Assembly: GCA_035264885.1 (NCBI GenBank) | Contig: DATFPK010000120.1 | Location: 1 to 48,529, forward strand | DNA length: 48,529 nt | Reading direction: 5' to 3' | From: DATFPK01 sp035264885 | GTDB taxonomy: Bacteria > Actinomycetota > Thermoleophilia > Solirubrobacterales > 70-9 | Shown here: piece by piece, positions 7,213 to 15,622 of the stretch | How the letters are laid out: each line of letters opens with the position of its first letter | Numbering within the stretch: the first letter of the stretch is position 1 | Notes under the pieces: generated by a model | The model's database searches: none | What the model saw: only the letters and a program-made list of their open reading frames with translations | What the model was told of the DNA's origin: nothing | Translations under genes and position numbers: made by a program

Positions 7213-8598
7213 CTAGCCGCGGCGCACGCGGAACTCGCCGTCGAGTCGCAGCCCCGGCGCCGGCTTGCCGCCTTTCGACGGAGCCGCCACGCTCTTGACG
7301 ACGCGGTAGGCCCCCGGGCGAAGCGAGCCCGGCAGCGGCACCTCGTCGACCTGGACCCCGTAACGCGGGCCGGCCACCTTCCCGGCGGCGGCCTGCAGGA
7401 GCAGGTCGGCCACCTGGGGGGAGGGCGTCCCGAACACCGCCTTCGTGACGTCGGCCCACCCGTCGCCGCTCCGCCGCTCGACCCGGTTGCGAAGGCCGAA
7501 CAGCATCTTCACCCGTCCCCGGTTGGCGACGCGCACCTCGAGCGTGTCGCCCGCCCCCGCCAGCACCGGCGTTACGAGGAGGGTGCCCCGCAGGCCGCCC
7601 GACTTCTCAATGGTCGGCTCCGGCCGCGCGGGCTTCGGCTTCTCCACCGGCACGGGCGCGACCGGCTTGGCGAAGCTGAGGATCAGCGCCGCCGTGCGTC
7701 CCGGCGCCTCGACGTTGGGGGAGTGTCCGGCCCCCGGGATCAGCTCCGTGCGCGCGCCGCGCACGTCAGCCGCGTAGGCATCGACCGCATCGCGGGCGTC
7801 GTAGATCTGGTCCTCCTCGCCGAAGATCGCCAGCAGCGGCACGAACGAGGCCGCGACGCGCTCGTCCAGGGGCTTCTCGCCGCTGTAGTCGTCCTCCTTC
7901 GCCGACGAGTCGTCGTAGGAGGTGTAGGTCATCTGGCGCACGTCCTCGACGAACTCGTCCGGCACGTCGTAGCCGGGCGCGAAGGCGTCCTCCAGCCCGT
8001 CGCGGATCGCGAAGTCGGTCTTCACCCGCCAGAGCGCCTCGCCGACCACCGGCGTGAACCCGAGCCGGGCGAGGAATCCGAGGTCTCCGAAGCTGTCGTC
8101 GGGGGCCTGGTCGACGATGACGAGCCGGTCGACGAGCTCGCGCGACTGCTCGGCGACGGCGGTCGCGACCGACCCGCCCAGCGAATGGCCGACGACCGTC
8201 GCTCCCTCGACGTCCCTCTCCGCCAGCACCTGAGCGACCAGCGCCGCCTGCTCGGTGATCTCATAGCCCGATTTCGGCTTCTCGGAGCCGCCATGGCCAA
8301 GCAGGTCGATCGCGATCACCCGGTGCCGCCGGGAGAGAGCCGGAATCATCCGGTCCCACCAGTCGATCGCGCAGGTGAAGCAGTGGAGCAGGACGATCGG
8401 CGCGTCGCCTCCGGGCCCCGCCCGCCGCGCGGGCACGTCGAGGACCTGGAGGTTGCCGCCCGGCAGCCGCACGATCTCGGCGCCGTCGACTCGCTGCACG
8501 GCCGGCTTGGTCTCGTTGTCGAGGGCCAGGGCGTTGAGCGCGAGCAGCACGGCGAGCACGACGAGGACGCCGAGCGCGATCTTGGCGCCGCGGCTCAC
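7213..8598 (-). CDS. Membrane-anchored or secreted alpha/beta hydrolase with C-terminal Ig-like domain
   Basis: A 461-aa protein. Residues about 5-26 form one hydrophobic segment (IALGVLVVLAVLLALNALAL), a signal anchor or signal peptide. Residues about 65-310 are an alpha/beta hydrolase with nucleophile Ser139 in GHSLGG, a likely acid Asp263 in FGEEDQ and His292 in GAGHSP. A Pro/Lys-rich linker leads to a beta-rich domain (about 335-461) resembling a bacterial Ig-like module, an unusual addition for this fold. It therefore probably acts outside the membrane as an esterase or lipase-like enzyme of unknown substrate. Its start overlaps the stop of the HD-domain gene by 4 nt (ATGA), so the two are translationally coupled. 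Confidence 0.85.
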   Translation of the reverse strand: MSRGAKIALGVLVVLAVLLALNALALDNETKPAVQRVDGAEIVRLPGGNLQVLDVPARRAGPGGDAPIVLLHCFTCAIDWWDRMIPALSRRHRVIAIDLLGHGGSEKPKSGYEITEQAALVAQVLAERDVEGATVVGHSLGGSVATAVAEQSRELVDRLVIVDQAPDDSFGDLGFLARLGFTPVVGEALWRVKTDFAIRDGLEDAFAPGYDVPDEFVEDVRQMTYTSYDDSSAKEDDYSGEKPLDERVAASFVPLLAIFGEEDQIYDARDAVDAYAADVRGARTELIPGAGHSPNVEAPGRTAALILSFAKPVAPVPVEKPKPARPEPTIEKSGGLRGTLLVTPVLAGAGDTLEVRVANRGRVKMLFGLRNRVERRSGDGWADVTKAVFGTPSPQVADLLLQAAAGKVAGPRYGVQVDEVPLPGSLRPGAYRVVKSVAAPSKGGKPAPGLRLDGEFRVRRG

Positions 8599-9179
8599 GC
8601 GGCGTCGCCGTCGCGCCGGCCAAGCCCGAGCTCGTCGGATCGCTCGTCGAGCGCCGCGATGACGTTGCCGACGTGTTCGTCGAAGTCGACGCCGAGCTCC
8701 TCGGCGCCGCGCCGGAGCTGGTCGCGGTCGACCGCCGCGGCGAACGAGGGCTGCTTCAGCTTCTTCTTGACCGACTTCGGCTTCATGCCTTCGATCCCGG
8801 TCGGCCGGACGAGAGCGCAGGCGGTCACGAAGCCGGACATCTCGTCGACCGCGTAGAGCGCCTTCGCCATCAGCGTCTCCCGCGGAACCTCGAGGAAGTC
8901 CGCGTGCCCGGCGACGGCCTGGACCACGTCGTCCGGGTAGCCGCGCTCCTCGAGCTCCTTCAGCGCGTAGCGGGGGTGCCCCGTGTCGAGGTCCGGATAA
9001 CGCTCGTAGTCAAGGTCGTGGACCAGACCGGTCACGGCCCAGCGCTCCTCGTCCTCACCGTAGATCCGGGCGTAGTGGCGCATCGCCGCCTCGACCGACA
9101 GGGCGTGCTTTCGCAGCGAGTCGGACTCGGTCCACTCGCAGAAGAGCTTCCAGGCGTCCTCGCGGGAGGGGGCGGCCAT
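8595..9179 (-). CDS. HD-domain phosphohydrolase-like protein
   Basis: A 194-aa protein with an HD fold: a helix with KHALSVEAAMRHYAR provides an early His, followed by VTGLVHDLDYERYP with the diagnostic His-Asp pair and TGHPRYAL and AGHAD with further metal-ligand histidines. HD proteins hydrolyse phosphomonoesters or nucleotides; the exact substrate cannot be read here. The C-terminal third is Lys-rich then Arg/Asp-rich. It is first of a two-gene operon, coupled by ATGA to the alpha/beta hydrolase, and is divergent from murA across 87 bp. TAGGGT lies 10 nt before its ATG. Confidence 0.85.
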   Translation of the reverse strand: MAAPSREDAWKLFCEWTESDSLRKHALSVEAAMRHYARIYGEDEERWAVTGLVHDLDYERYPDLDTGHPRYALKELEERGYPDDVVQAVAGHADFLEVPRETLMAKALYAVDEMSGFVTACALVRPTGIEGMKPKSVKKKLKQPSFAAAVDRDQLRRGAEELGVDFDEHVGNVIAALDERSDELGLGRRDGDAA

Positions 9180-9189
9180 CGGCGGTGTT

Positions 9190-9195
9190 ACCCTA
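9190..9195 (-). promoter_or_regulatory. -10-like element (TAGGGT) of the HD-domain gene
   Basis: TAGGGT on the minus strand, 10 nt before the ATG at 9179. It belongs to the TANNNT set but lies at the outer limit of the spacing. Confidence 0.3.
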
Positions 9196-9266
9196 GTCGC
9201 GCTCGCGGCGGGGTCGCCAGCCGATTCCTCCCCGAATCCGAAAACTCGCCGTTTGCAGGGTCTTTA

Positions 9267-10565
9267 ATGGAGAAATTCGTCATCCGGGGTGGCGTCCCCC
9301 TATCCGGGGAGTTGACGACCGCCGGCAACAAGAACGCGGCGCTGCCGCTTATCGCCGCCTGCCTTCTCACCGACGAGGACGTGACCCTGCACCGGGTCCC
9401 GCGGATCCGCGACGTCGAGGCCCAGATCGCGCTGCTGGAGCGGCTCGGTGCCGAGGTCGAGTGGGTGGCCGACAACAGCCTGCGGCTGCGGGCCGCGACG
9501 GTCAACGGCGCCGAGGTCGACGAGGACCTGTCGAGCAAGATCCGCGCGTCGTTCCTGCTCGCGGGACCCCTGCTCGCGCGTTTCGGCGAGGCCCACATGC
9601 CGCCACCCGGGGGCGACTTCATCGGCCGGCGGCGTCTCGACGCCCACCTCGACGCCTTCGAAGACCTCGGCGCCCGGGTCGGTGGCGACCGCTGGATTGA
9701 CGTCACCGCGCCGCCCAGCGGACTGCGGCCGTCGTCGATCTTCATGGACGAGCCGTCGGTCATGGGCACCGAGAACGCACTGATGGCGGCGTCGCTCACG
9801 CCGGGCCCGACCACGATCGCCAACGCCGCCTCCGAGCCCCACGTCCAGGACCTCGCCCGCCTCCTCGCCGCAATGGGCGCCCAGGTGGACGGGATCGGCT
9901 CGAACGTGATGACCGTGCACGGTCGCGACAAGCTCGGCGGCGCCGAACACACGCTCTGCCCCGACCACATCGAGGTCGCGAGCTTCATGGCGCTGGCTGC
10001 CGCGACGGGCGGCGAGCTCCGGGTCCTCGACGCCCAGCCGGCCGACCTGGTGATGATCCGCCGCCAGTTCCGGCGCCTGGGGCTGCAGGCCGTCGAGCAG
10101 GGCGAGGACATCATCGTCCCGCCGAACCAGAACCTGCGGGTGCAGGCCGACGTGGGTGGGGCGATCCCAAAGATCGAGGACGGCCCCTGGCCGGCCTTTC
10201 CTGCCGATCTCACCTCGATCGCCGTCGCGCTCGCCACCCAGGCCGAAGGCACGATCATGATCTTCGAGAAGATGTTCGAGAACCGGCTCTTCTTCGTCGA
10301 CAAGCTCGTCGCGATGGGCGCTCGGATCACGATCTGCGACCCGCACAGGGCGCTGGTCACCGGTCCGAGCCGTCTTCACGGCGAACGCCTCGAGAGCCCC
10401 GACATCCGGGCCGGGATGGCCATGCTCATCGCCGCCCTCGCGGCCGACGGCGTCTCTGAGATCGGCAACATCCGCCAGATCGACCGCGGTTACGAGCAGA
10501 TCGACGACCGCCTGCGCGCCCTTGGCGCGCACCTGGAGCGGGTCGGCGCCGAGGTCCCGGCGTAG
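9267..10565 (+). CDS. murA: UDP-N-acetylglucosamine 1-carboxyvinyltransferase MurA (Asp variant)
   Basis: A 432-aa cytoplasmic enzyme that moves enolpyruvate from PEP to UDP-GlcNAc, the first committed step of peptidoglycan synthesis. The N-terminal GNKNAALP carries the conserved Lys22-Asn23, and PADLTSIA provides the later catalytic Asp region. The active-site loop reads PPPGGDFIG: the Cys that fosfomycin alkylates is Asp117 (GAC, 9615-9617), as in mycobacterial MurA. This predicts an active but intrinsically fosfomycin-resistant enzyme. The ATG at 9267 is favoured by an exact family N terminus (MEKFVIRGG) and a GCAGGG sequence just upstream. It lies 60 bp ahead of the his operon. Confidence 0.97.
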   Translation: MEKFVIRGGVPLSGELTTAGNKNAALPLIAACLLTDEDVTLHRVPRIRDVEAQIALLERLGAEVEWVADNSLRLRAATVNGAEVDEDLSSKIRASFLLAGPLLARFGEAHMPPPGGDFIGRRRLDAHLDAFEDLGARVGGDRWIDVTAPPSGLRPSSIFMDEPSVMGTENALMAASLTPGPTTIANAASEPHVQDLARLLAAMGAQVDGIGSNVMTVHGRDKLGGAEHTLCPDHIEVASFMALAAATGGELRVLDAQPADLVMIRRQFRRLGLQAVEQGEDIIVPPNQNLRVQADVGGAIPKIEDGPWPAFPADLTSIAVALATQAEGTIMIFEKMFENRLFFVDKLVAMGARITICDPHRALVTGPSRLHGERLESPDIRAGMAMLIAALAADGVSEIGNIRQIDRGYEQIDDRLRALGAHLERVGAEVPA

Positions 10566-10612
10566 GCCGGCTCGCCTGCGACCTCGCGCCCGCCGCGCCG
10601 CCGACCCGACCG

Positions 10613-10618
10613 TAAGGT
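10613..10618 (+). promoter_or_regulatory. -10 element (TAAGGT) of the his operon
   Basis: TAAGGT ends 7 nt before the hisZ ATG and there is no Shine-Dalgarno between them, which suggests a leaderless his transcript. No clear -35 is seen. Confidence 0.5.
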
Positions 10619-10625
10619 TCTGCCG

Positions 10626-11612
10626 ATGATCCACCGGATTCCGCCGGGCACGCGCGATGTGCTCCCCGACGAGATGCGCGAGCTTCGGCGCCTGCACGCC
10701 TCCCTTCTCGAGGTGTTCGAGCGCCACGGCTACGGCGAGGTCGCCACGCCGGCGATCGAGTACGACGAGGTGATGGCGCGAGGGCTCGGGCCCTCGGCAA
10801 CCGCGACCTATCGGTTCTTCGGCGAGCAGGGAGAGCTGCTGGCGCTGCGCGGCGACATGACGATTCCGATCGCCAGGCTCGTCGCCTCCCGCCTCGCCGA
10901 AGCCGAGCTGCCCCTGCGGCTCTGCTACGTCGCCAACGCGTACCGGGCGATCCAGCCGGGCCGCGGGCAGCTGCGTGAGTTCGGCCAGGCCGGGGTCGAG
11001 CTGATCGGGGGCGAGGCACCGGCCGGGACCGCCGAGGTGGTCGAGGTCCTCGAGGCCGCGCTCGACGCGGTCGGCCTCAGCCGCGCCGTGATCGGGCTGG
11101 GCGACGCCGACCTCTACACCCAGCTCCTGACCGAGCTCGGGATCGCCGGGGCCGCGCGAGAGGCGGCGTTGAACCGGCTGGCCCGCCACGACCTGGTCGG
11201 CCTGGAAGCGGCTGTCGCCGGCGTGAACGGCGTCAGCGCCGAGACGGTCGGCACCCTTGTCGCGCTCTCGCAGCTCCGCGGCGGCCGCGAGGTGCTCGAC
11301 GAGGCGCGAGCGCTTGGCGGTGAGGCGGTCGAGCGCGCCACCGCCCGCATCGGCGAGACCTACGAGGCCCTGGAGGAGCGGGACGCAGCCGGGCGCGTCC
11401 TGATCGACCTCGGCCTGCTGCGCGACCTCGGCTACTACAGCGGCGCGATCCTCGAGGTCTACGACCCGGCGGTCGGCTACGTCATCGGGGGAGGCGGCCG
11501 CTACGACGAGCTGATGGCGCGTTTCGGCCACGACCGCCCCGCCGCCGGATTCTCGCTGTATCTGGAGCGGCTCCTCCTGGCCCAGATGGAGGAGGAGCGC
11601 CTTGGCCGCTGA
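10626..11612 (+). CDS. hisZ: ATP phosphoribosyltransferase regulatory subunit HisZ
   Basis: A 328-aa paralogue of histidyl-tRNA synthetase that lacks the anticodon-binding domain and serves as the regulatory partner of short-form HisG. Class II synthetase core features are visible: PPGTRDVLPDE near the start, LRGDMTIPIAR (motif 2 region), REFGQAGVELIG, and GGGGRYDELMARFG near the C terminus. The adjoining hisG is of the short type, which needs HisZ for activity and histidine feedback, so the assignment as HisZ rather than HisS is secure. It heads the operon; its 3' end overlaps hisG by 11 nt. Confidence 0.93.
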   Translation: MIHRIPPGTRDVLPDEMRELRRLHASLLEVFERHGYGEVATPAIEYDEVMARGLGPSATATYRFFGEQGELLALRGDMTIPIARLVASRLAEAELPLRLCYVANAYRAIQPGRGQLREFGQAGVELIGGEAPAGTAEVVEVLEAALDAVGLSRAVIGLGDADLYTQLLTELGIAGAAREAALNRLARHDLVGLEAAVAGVNGVSAETVGTLVALSQLRGGREVLDEARALGGEAVERATARIGETYEALEERDAAGRVLIDLGLLRDLGYYSGAILEVYDPAVGYVIGGGGRYDELMARFGHDRPAAGFSLYLERLLLAQMEEERLGR

Positions 11613-12279
11613 GCTCTCCGGCGTGGGACGGGCGAAGGCCGACGGCCGGCTGAAGCTGGCGGTTCCCCGCGGCTCCCTCTTCGAGGAGACCGCGGCTGCG
11701 CTCGAGCGGGCGGGCATCGACGTGTCCGGCCTGCGCGGAGACTCGCGGTCGCTGGTCTTCGACGGCGGCGGCGTCGAGCTGGTCACGATGCGCCCGTCCG
11801 ACGTCCCGACCTACGTCGAGATCGGCGCCGCCGACGTCGGGATCACCGGCAAGGACGTGCTGATGGAGCAGTCGGACCGCCACGTCTACGAGCTGCTCGA
11901 CCTCGGCTACGGATCCTGCCGGATGGTGCTGGCGGGCCGCCGCGGCGACCCCGGCCTCGGCGAGGCGGAGCGGCGGCTCGGGGCGATGCGGGTCGCCACG
12001 AAGTACCCGCGCGTCACCGAGGCCCACTTCGAGTCGACCGGGCGCCAGGCCGAGGTGATCGAGGTGAAGGGCTCGGTCGAGCTGGCGCCCCTGGTCGGCC
12101 TCGCCGACGGGATCGTCGATCTCGTCGCCACCGGGCGCACCCTGCGCGAAAACGACCTCGAGGTCCGCGAGGAGATCGCGGTCTGTACGGCGCGCTACGT
12201 CGCCAACCGGGTCTCCCACAAGCTGCGAGCGGCGGAGGTCGACGAGCTGATGGGCCGCCTCCGGGAGGCCACCCGGTGA
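11602..12279 (+). CDS. hisG: ATP phosphoribosyltransferase catalytic subunit HisG, short form
   Basis: A 225-aa enzyme that joins ATP and PRPP in the first step of histidine synthesis. Family blocks are LKLAVPRGSLFEE, the central GAADVGITGKDVL and DLVATGRTLRENDL near the C terminus. There is no C-terminal ACT-like regulatory domain, so it is the short form that pairs with HisZ. The TTG at 11602 is preferred: GGAGGAG lies about 6 nt before it and it overlaps the end of hisZ. This gives a 16-residue leader before the conserved core. A GTG at 11623 is an alternative start. The stop overlaps the hisD GTG. Confidence 0.93.
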   Translation: MAAELSGVGRAKADGRLKLAVPRGSLFEETAAALERAGIDVSGLRGDSRSLVFDGGGVELVTMRPSDVPTYVEIGAADVGITGKDVLMEQSDRHVYELLDLGYGSCRMVLAGRRGDPGLGEAERRLGAMRVATKYPRVTEAHFESTGRQAEVIEVKGSVELAPLVGLADGIVDLVATGRTLRENDLEVREEIAVCTARYVANRVSHKLRAAEVDELMGRLREATR

Positions 12280-13514
12280 GCGCCCGGCGGTTCGAGTGGA
12301 GCACCCCGGCCGCCGTCGCGGCCGCGATCCGGGCCTGGGCCGCCGCCGAAGCGGAGCCGGTGGACGTCAATGAGATCGAGCGTGCCGTGCGCGAACGGGG
12401 GGACGACGCGCTGCTCGAGTTGACCGCCCGCTACGACGCCACCGAGACCCCGCCGCAGGGCCTCCGCGTCGATCCGGCCGACGCCGAGAAGGCGCTGCGC
12501 GACGCGGAGCCGGACCTTCGCGAGGCTCTGGCGGCGGCGGCGGCGAACATCCGCGCGGTTGCGGAGGCTCAGCCCGCAGAGGATCGCCGCGTGGAGCTTC
12601 CCCAGGGGCACACGGTCGAGGTGCTGGAGGTGCCGGTCGGCGCCGCGGGCGTATATGCCCCCGGGGGCCGCGCCGCCTACCCGTCCAGCGTCCTGATGGC
12701 CTGCATCCCGGCCCGGGTAGCCGGCGTCGATCGGATCGCGCTTTGCTCGCCACCGGGCGCGGATGGAGAGCTGAACCCCGCGGTTCTGGCGGCCGCCGCC
12801 CTGTGCGGCGTCGAGGAGATCTACGCGGTCGGCGGCGCCCAGGCGGTCTTCGCCCTCGCCAGAGGGACCGAGTCGATCCGGCCGGTCGACGTGATCGCGG
12901 GGCCGGGCAGCGCCTGGGTCGTGGCGGCCAAGCGGGCTGTCTACGGCGAGGTCGGGGTCGACACCCTCGCGGGCCCCTCGGAGCTGATGATCGTCGGGGG
13001 TCACGACACTCGCGTCGCCTGGGCGGCGCTCGACCTTCGCGCCCAGGCCGAGCACGGTCCCGACAGCCCACTCGTCCTCGCGGCCGTCGAGGAGGCCTGG
13101 CTGGAGGAGGTCGGGTCGGCGGTGGGGGAGACGGCCTCGCCCCTGGCCCTCGTCCACGTCCCCGACCTGGCCGATGCGATCGCCCTGGCGAACGATCTCG
13201 CGCCCGAGCACCTCCAACTGATGAGCTCCGACGCGCTGGCGCTGGCGCCCCACGTCCGCACCGCCGGATGCGTCTTCCTCGGTCAGCTCGCCGGCACCGC
13301 ATTCGGCGACTACGCCGCCGGCTCGAACCACGTCCTTCCGACCGGGGGGGCGGGACGCTTCTCCGGCCCGCTCGGTCCCGGCACCTTCCGGCGCCGGATC
13401 TCGAATGTAACCTTGACCGCCGCCTCGGCCGCGGCGCTCGCCCCGCACGTCGACGCGCTCGCCCGTGCCGAGGGCTTCCCGGTCCACGGCGAGTCGGCGC
13501 GGTCGAGGAGCTGA
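12276..13514 (+). CDS. hisD: Histidinol dehydrogenase HisD
   Basis: A 412-aa NAD- and zinc-dependent enzyme that oxidises L-histidinol to L-histidine in two steps. Diagnostic blocks are VPVGAAGVYAPGGRAAYPSSV, PVDVIAGPGSAWVVAAKR, LRAQAEHGPDSP (metal-binding Gln and His), LAPEHLQL (catalytic Glu-His) and GDYAAGSNHVLPTGG (metal-binding Asp). The start is GTG in a GTGA overlap with the hisG stop. The family length is normal. Confidence 0.97.
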   Translation: MSARRFEWSTPAAVAAAIRAWAAAEAEPVDVNEIERAVRERGDDALLELTARYDATETPPQGLRVDPADAEKALRDAEPDLREALAAAAANIRAVAEAQPAEDRRVELPQGHTVEVLEVPVGAAGVYAPGGRAAYPSSVLMACIPARVAGVDRIALCSPPGADGELNPAVLAAAALCGVEEIYAVGGAQAVFALARGTESIRPVDVIAGPGSAWVVAAKRAVYGEVGVDTLAGPSELMIVGGHDTRVAWAALDLRAQAEHGPDSPLVLAAVEEAWLEEVGSAVGETASPLALVHVPDLADAIALANDLAPEHLQLMSSDALALAPHVRTAGCVFLGQLAGTAFGDYAAGSNHVLPTGGAGRFSGPLGPGTFRRRISNVTLTAASAAALAPHVDALARAEGFPVHGESARSRS

Positions 13515-13534
13515 GGGAAGGCGAAGGAGCCGAC

Positions 13535-14125
13535 ATGAGCCGAACAGCCGAGAAGGAGCGGACCACCCAGGAGACCGAGATCCGGCTCTCGCTGAATCTC
13601 GACGGCGGGGAGTCGAGCGCGAGCACCGGGGTCGGGTTCCTCGACCACATGCTCGACCTGCTCGCCCGCCACGGCAGGCTGGGTCTCCGGGTGGAGGCGA
13701 AAGGGGATCTGGACACCGGCTCGCACCACACGGTCGAGGACGTCGGCATCGTCTTCGGCCAGACCCTCGACGAGGCGCTGGGCGACCGGGCCGGGATCCG
13801 GCGCTACGGCTCGGCGCTCGTGCCGATGGACGAGTCCCTCGCCGAGTGCGCGATCGACATCTCAGGACGGCCCTACTGCGACTTCGCCGCCGACCTGCCG
13901 GCGACCTCGATCGCCGGCTTCGAGACCGAGCTGACCGAGGAATTCTTCCGGGCCATCGCCAGCAGCGCCGGTCTGACGCTCCACCTGTGGGTCCGGTCGG
14001 GGACCAACGCCCACCACATGATCGAGGCGGCCTTCAAGGCCTTCGCTCGGGCGCTGCGCGAGGCGGTCGCCCTCGACCCGGGCGAATCCGGAGTCCCGAG
14101 CACCAAGGGCACGCTGCGCGGATGA
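13535..14125 (+). CDS. hisB: Imidazoleglycerol-phosphate dehydratase HisB
   Basis: A 196-aa monofunctional dehydratase that turns imidazole-glycerol phosphate into imidazole-acetol phosphate. The manganese-binding histidine clusters are present: GFLDHMLDLLARHG, DTGSHHTVEDVG and NAHHMIEAAFKAFARAL. There is no fused phosphatase domain, as is usual outside enterobacteria. ATG at 13535 has GAAGGAG about 6 nt upstream. The stop overlaps the hisH start (ATGA). Confidence 0.97.
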   Translation: MSRTAEKERTTQETEIRLSLNLDGGESSASTGVGFLDHMLDLLARHGRLGLRVEAKGDLDTGSHHTVEDVGIVFGQTLDEALGDRAGIRRYGSALVPMDESLAECAIDISGRPYCDFAADLPATSIAGFETELTEEFFRAIASSAGLTLHLWVRSGTNAHHMIEAAFKAFARALREAVALDPGESGVPSTKGTLRG

Positions 14126-14835
14126 AGCGGGCCGCGGCGCGGATCGCGATCCTCGACTACGGGATGGGCAACCTCCGCTCGGTCGAGAAGGCGCTCGACC
14201 GGGTCGATGCCGCGCCGCTGATCACCTCTGACGCCGGCGACGCGAGCGGTTGCGACGGGCTGATCCTGCCCGGCGTCGGCGCCTTTCCGCGGGCGATCGA
14301 GCGGATCCGCGCCGCCGGCCTCGACGGCCTGATCGCCGAGCGTCGCGACACCGGCACTCCGATTCTCGGCATCTGCCTCGGCCTTCAGCTCCTGTTCGAG
14401 TCCTCCGACGAGCTCGGTGGAGCCGAGGGGCTGGGGCTCCTTCCCGGACCGGTCGAGGCCCTGCGGGCGCCGGGTCTCAAGGTCCCGCACATCGGCTGGG
14501 AGCCGATGCGGTGGGAGAAGCCGTCGCCGCTTGCCGACGGCATCCCCCACGGCACGCCCTTCTACTTCGTGCACTCCCATGCGCCGCGACCGCAGCCCGC
14601 CGACACCCTCGGCACCGCGGCGTACGGCGAGCGCTTCGCCGCCGCGGTGGAGAACGGCAACGTCTTCGGCGTCCAGTTCCACCCGGAGAAGTCGAGCGCC
14701 GCCGGCCTGCGCCTGCTGGCCAACTTCGCCGAAGTGTGCCTGCAGAGGCGCTCCCGGACGCGGGAGCGAAGCCCTGCAGTAGACCCGGCCTCTGGAAGCA
14801 GGGCTGAGCGAGAGCGAGGAAGCGGCGTTATTTGA
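14122..14835 (+). CDS. hisH: Imidazole glycerol phosphate synthase glutaminase subunit HisH, with C-terminal extension
   Basis: A 237-aa class I glutamine amidotransferase that supplies ammonia to HisF. The catalytic Cys is in ILGICLGLQLLF and the His/Glu pair in GVQFHPEKSSAAG; the N-terminal ILDYGMGNLRSV block is typical. HisH proteins usually end soon after the NF motif seen here (LLANFAEVC). This one continues for about 30 Arg- and Ser-rich residues, through a stretch with three inverted repeats (14743-14805), before stopping in a TTGA overlap with hisA. The tail looks unconserved and may be a by-product of an RNA element. Confidence 0.95.
   Translation: MKRAAARIAILDYGMGNLRSVEKALDRVDAAPLITSDAGDASGCDGLILPGVGAFPRAIERIRAAGLDGLIAERRDTGTPILGICLGLQLLFESSDELGGAEGLGLLPGPVEALRAPGLKVPHIGWEPMRWEKPSPLADGIPHGTPFYFVHSHAPRPQPADTLGTAAYGERFAAAVENGNVFGVQFHPEKSSAAGLRLLANFAEVCLQRRSRTRERSPAVDPASGSRAERERGSGVI
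14743..14805. repeat. Interleaved inverted repeats in the 3' end of hisH
   Basis: Three perfect inverted repeats are packed here. CAGAGGC (14743-14749) pairs with GCCTCTG (14788-14794). CGCTCCCG (14749-14756) pairs with CGGGAGCG (14761-14768) around a GACG tetraloop. AGCCCTGC (14770-14777) pairs with GCAGGGCT (14798-14805). The first and third cross each other, so they would be mutually exclusive or form a pseudoknot. The hisA TTG start is 27 nt downstream. CTGCAG also occurs twice (14740-14745 and 14774-14779). Confidence 0.6.
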
Positions 14836-15575
14836 TCCTCTACCCGGCGATCGACATCCGGGGCGGTCGCGCGGTACGGCTGCGCCAGGGGGATTACGAG
14901 CGCGAGACCGTCTACGACGAGGACCCGGCCGATGCGGCCCGGCGATGGTGCGAGGCCGGAGCGCAGGCGCTGCACGTCGTCGACCTCGACGGCGCCCGGA
15001 AGGGGGCGCCGCTACACCTCGACGCGATCGAGCGGATCACCGCCGCCGTCGACTGCGCAATCCAGGTGGGCGGAGGCCTCCGCGACGCCGACGCCGTCGA
15101 GGCGACCCTGGCGGCGGGCGCCGAGAGAGTCGTGATCGGCACCGCAGCGCTTCGCCACCCCGCCTTCCTGGAGGCGATGCTCGACCAGCACGGGGACCGA
15201 GTCATCGTCTCGGTCGACGCTCGCAACGGCCGGGTCTCGCTCGCCGGCTGGACCGAGACCAGCGACGTCGACGCGGCCGCTGCGGTTGCCGATCTCACCG
15301 GCCGGGGGAGCCGACGCTTCCTCTTCACGCCGATCGAGGTCGATGGGACCCTGGAGGGCCCGGGCCTGGACGAGCTCGAGCGGGTCGCGCGTGCGACCGA
15401 CGCCGAGCTCCTCTATTCAGGCGGCGTCGGCAGCCTCGACGACCTCCGCTCGCTCGCCTCCCGGGCACCCGTCAACGTGACCGGCGCGATCGTTGGGAGG
15501 GCCCTTTACGATCGGCGCTTCAGTGTGTCCGAGGCGGTTGCCGCGCTCGCGGCTGAGCCCGTGCGCGACCGCTGA
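14832..15575 (+). CDS. hisA: ProFAR isomerase HisA
   Basis: A 247-aa (beta/alpha)8-barrel enzyme that opens the ribose of ProFAR to give PRFAR. The N-terminal catalytic Asp is in YPAIDIRGG and the second in VSVDARNG; the phosphate sites are IQVGGGLRD and YSGGVGSLDDL. The block TPIEVDGTLEGP is typical of HisA and separates it from HisF. The start is TTG at 14832, overlapping the hisH stop (TTGA); GAGGA lies about 11 nt upstream. Translation is probably coupled to hisH. Confidence 0.96.
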   Translation: MILYPAIDIRGGRAVRLRQGDYERETVYDEDPADAARRWCEAGAQALHVVDLDGARKGAPLHLDAIERITAAVDCAIQVGGGLRDADAVEATLAAGAERVVIGTAALRHPAFLEAMLDQHGDRVIVSVDARNGRVSLAGWTETSDVDAAAAVADLTGRGSRRFLFTPIEVDGTLEGPGLDELERVARATDAELLYSGGVGSLDDLRSLASRAPVNVTGAIVGRALYDRRFSVSEAVAALAAEPVRDR

Positions 15576-15622
15576 GTTTTGGGTCAAGCCGGTGGGTCCT
15601 CCCGCCGAGGAGGTGTCGCAGG

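Noticed and set aside
9300..11786. Long minus-strand open frame opposite murA and hisZ
   Set aside because: It spans two well-supported genes and their gap and has no recognisable fold; it is a codon-bias shadow.
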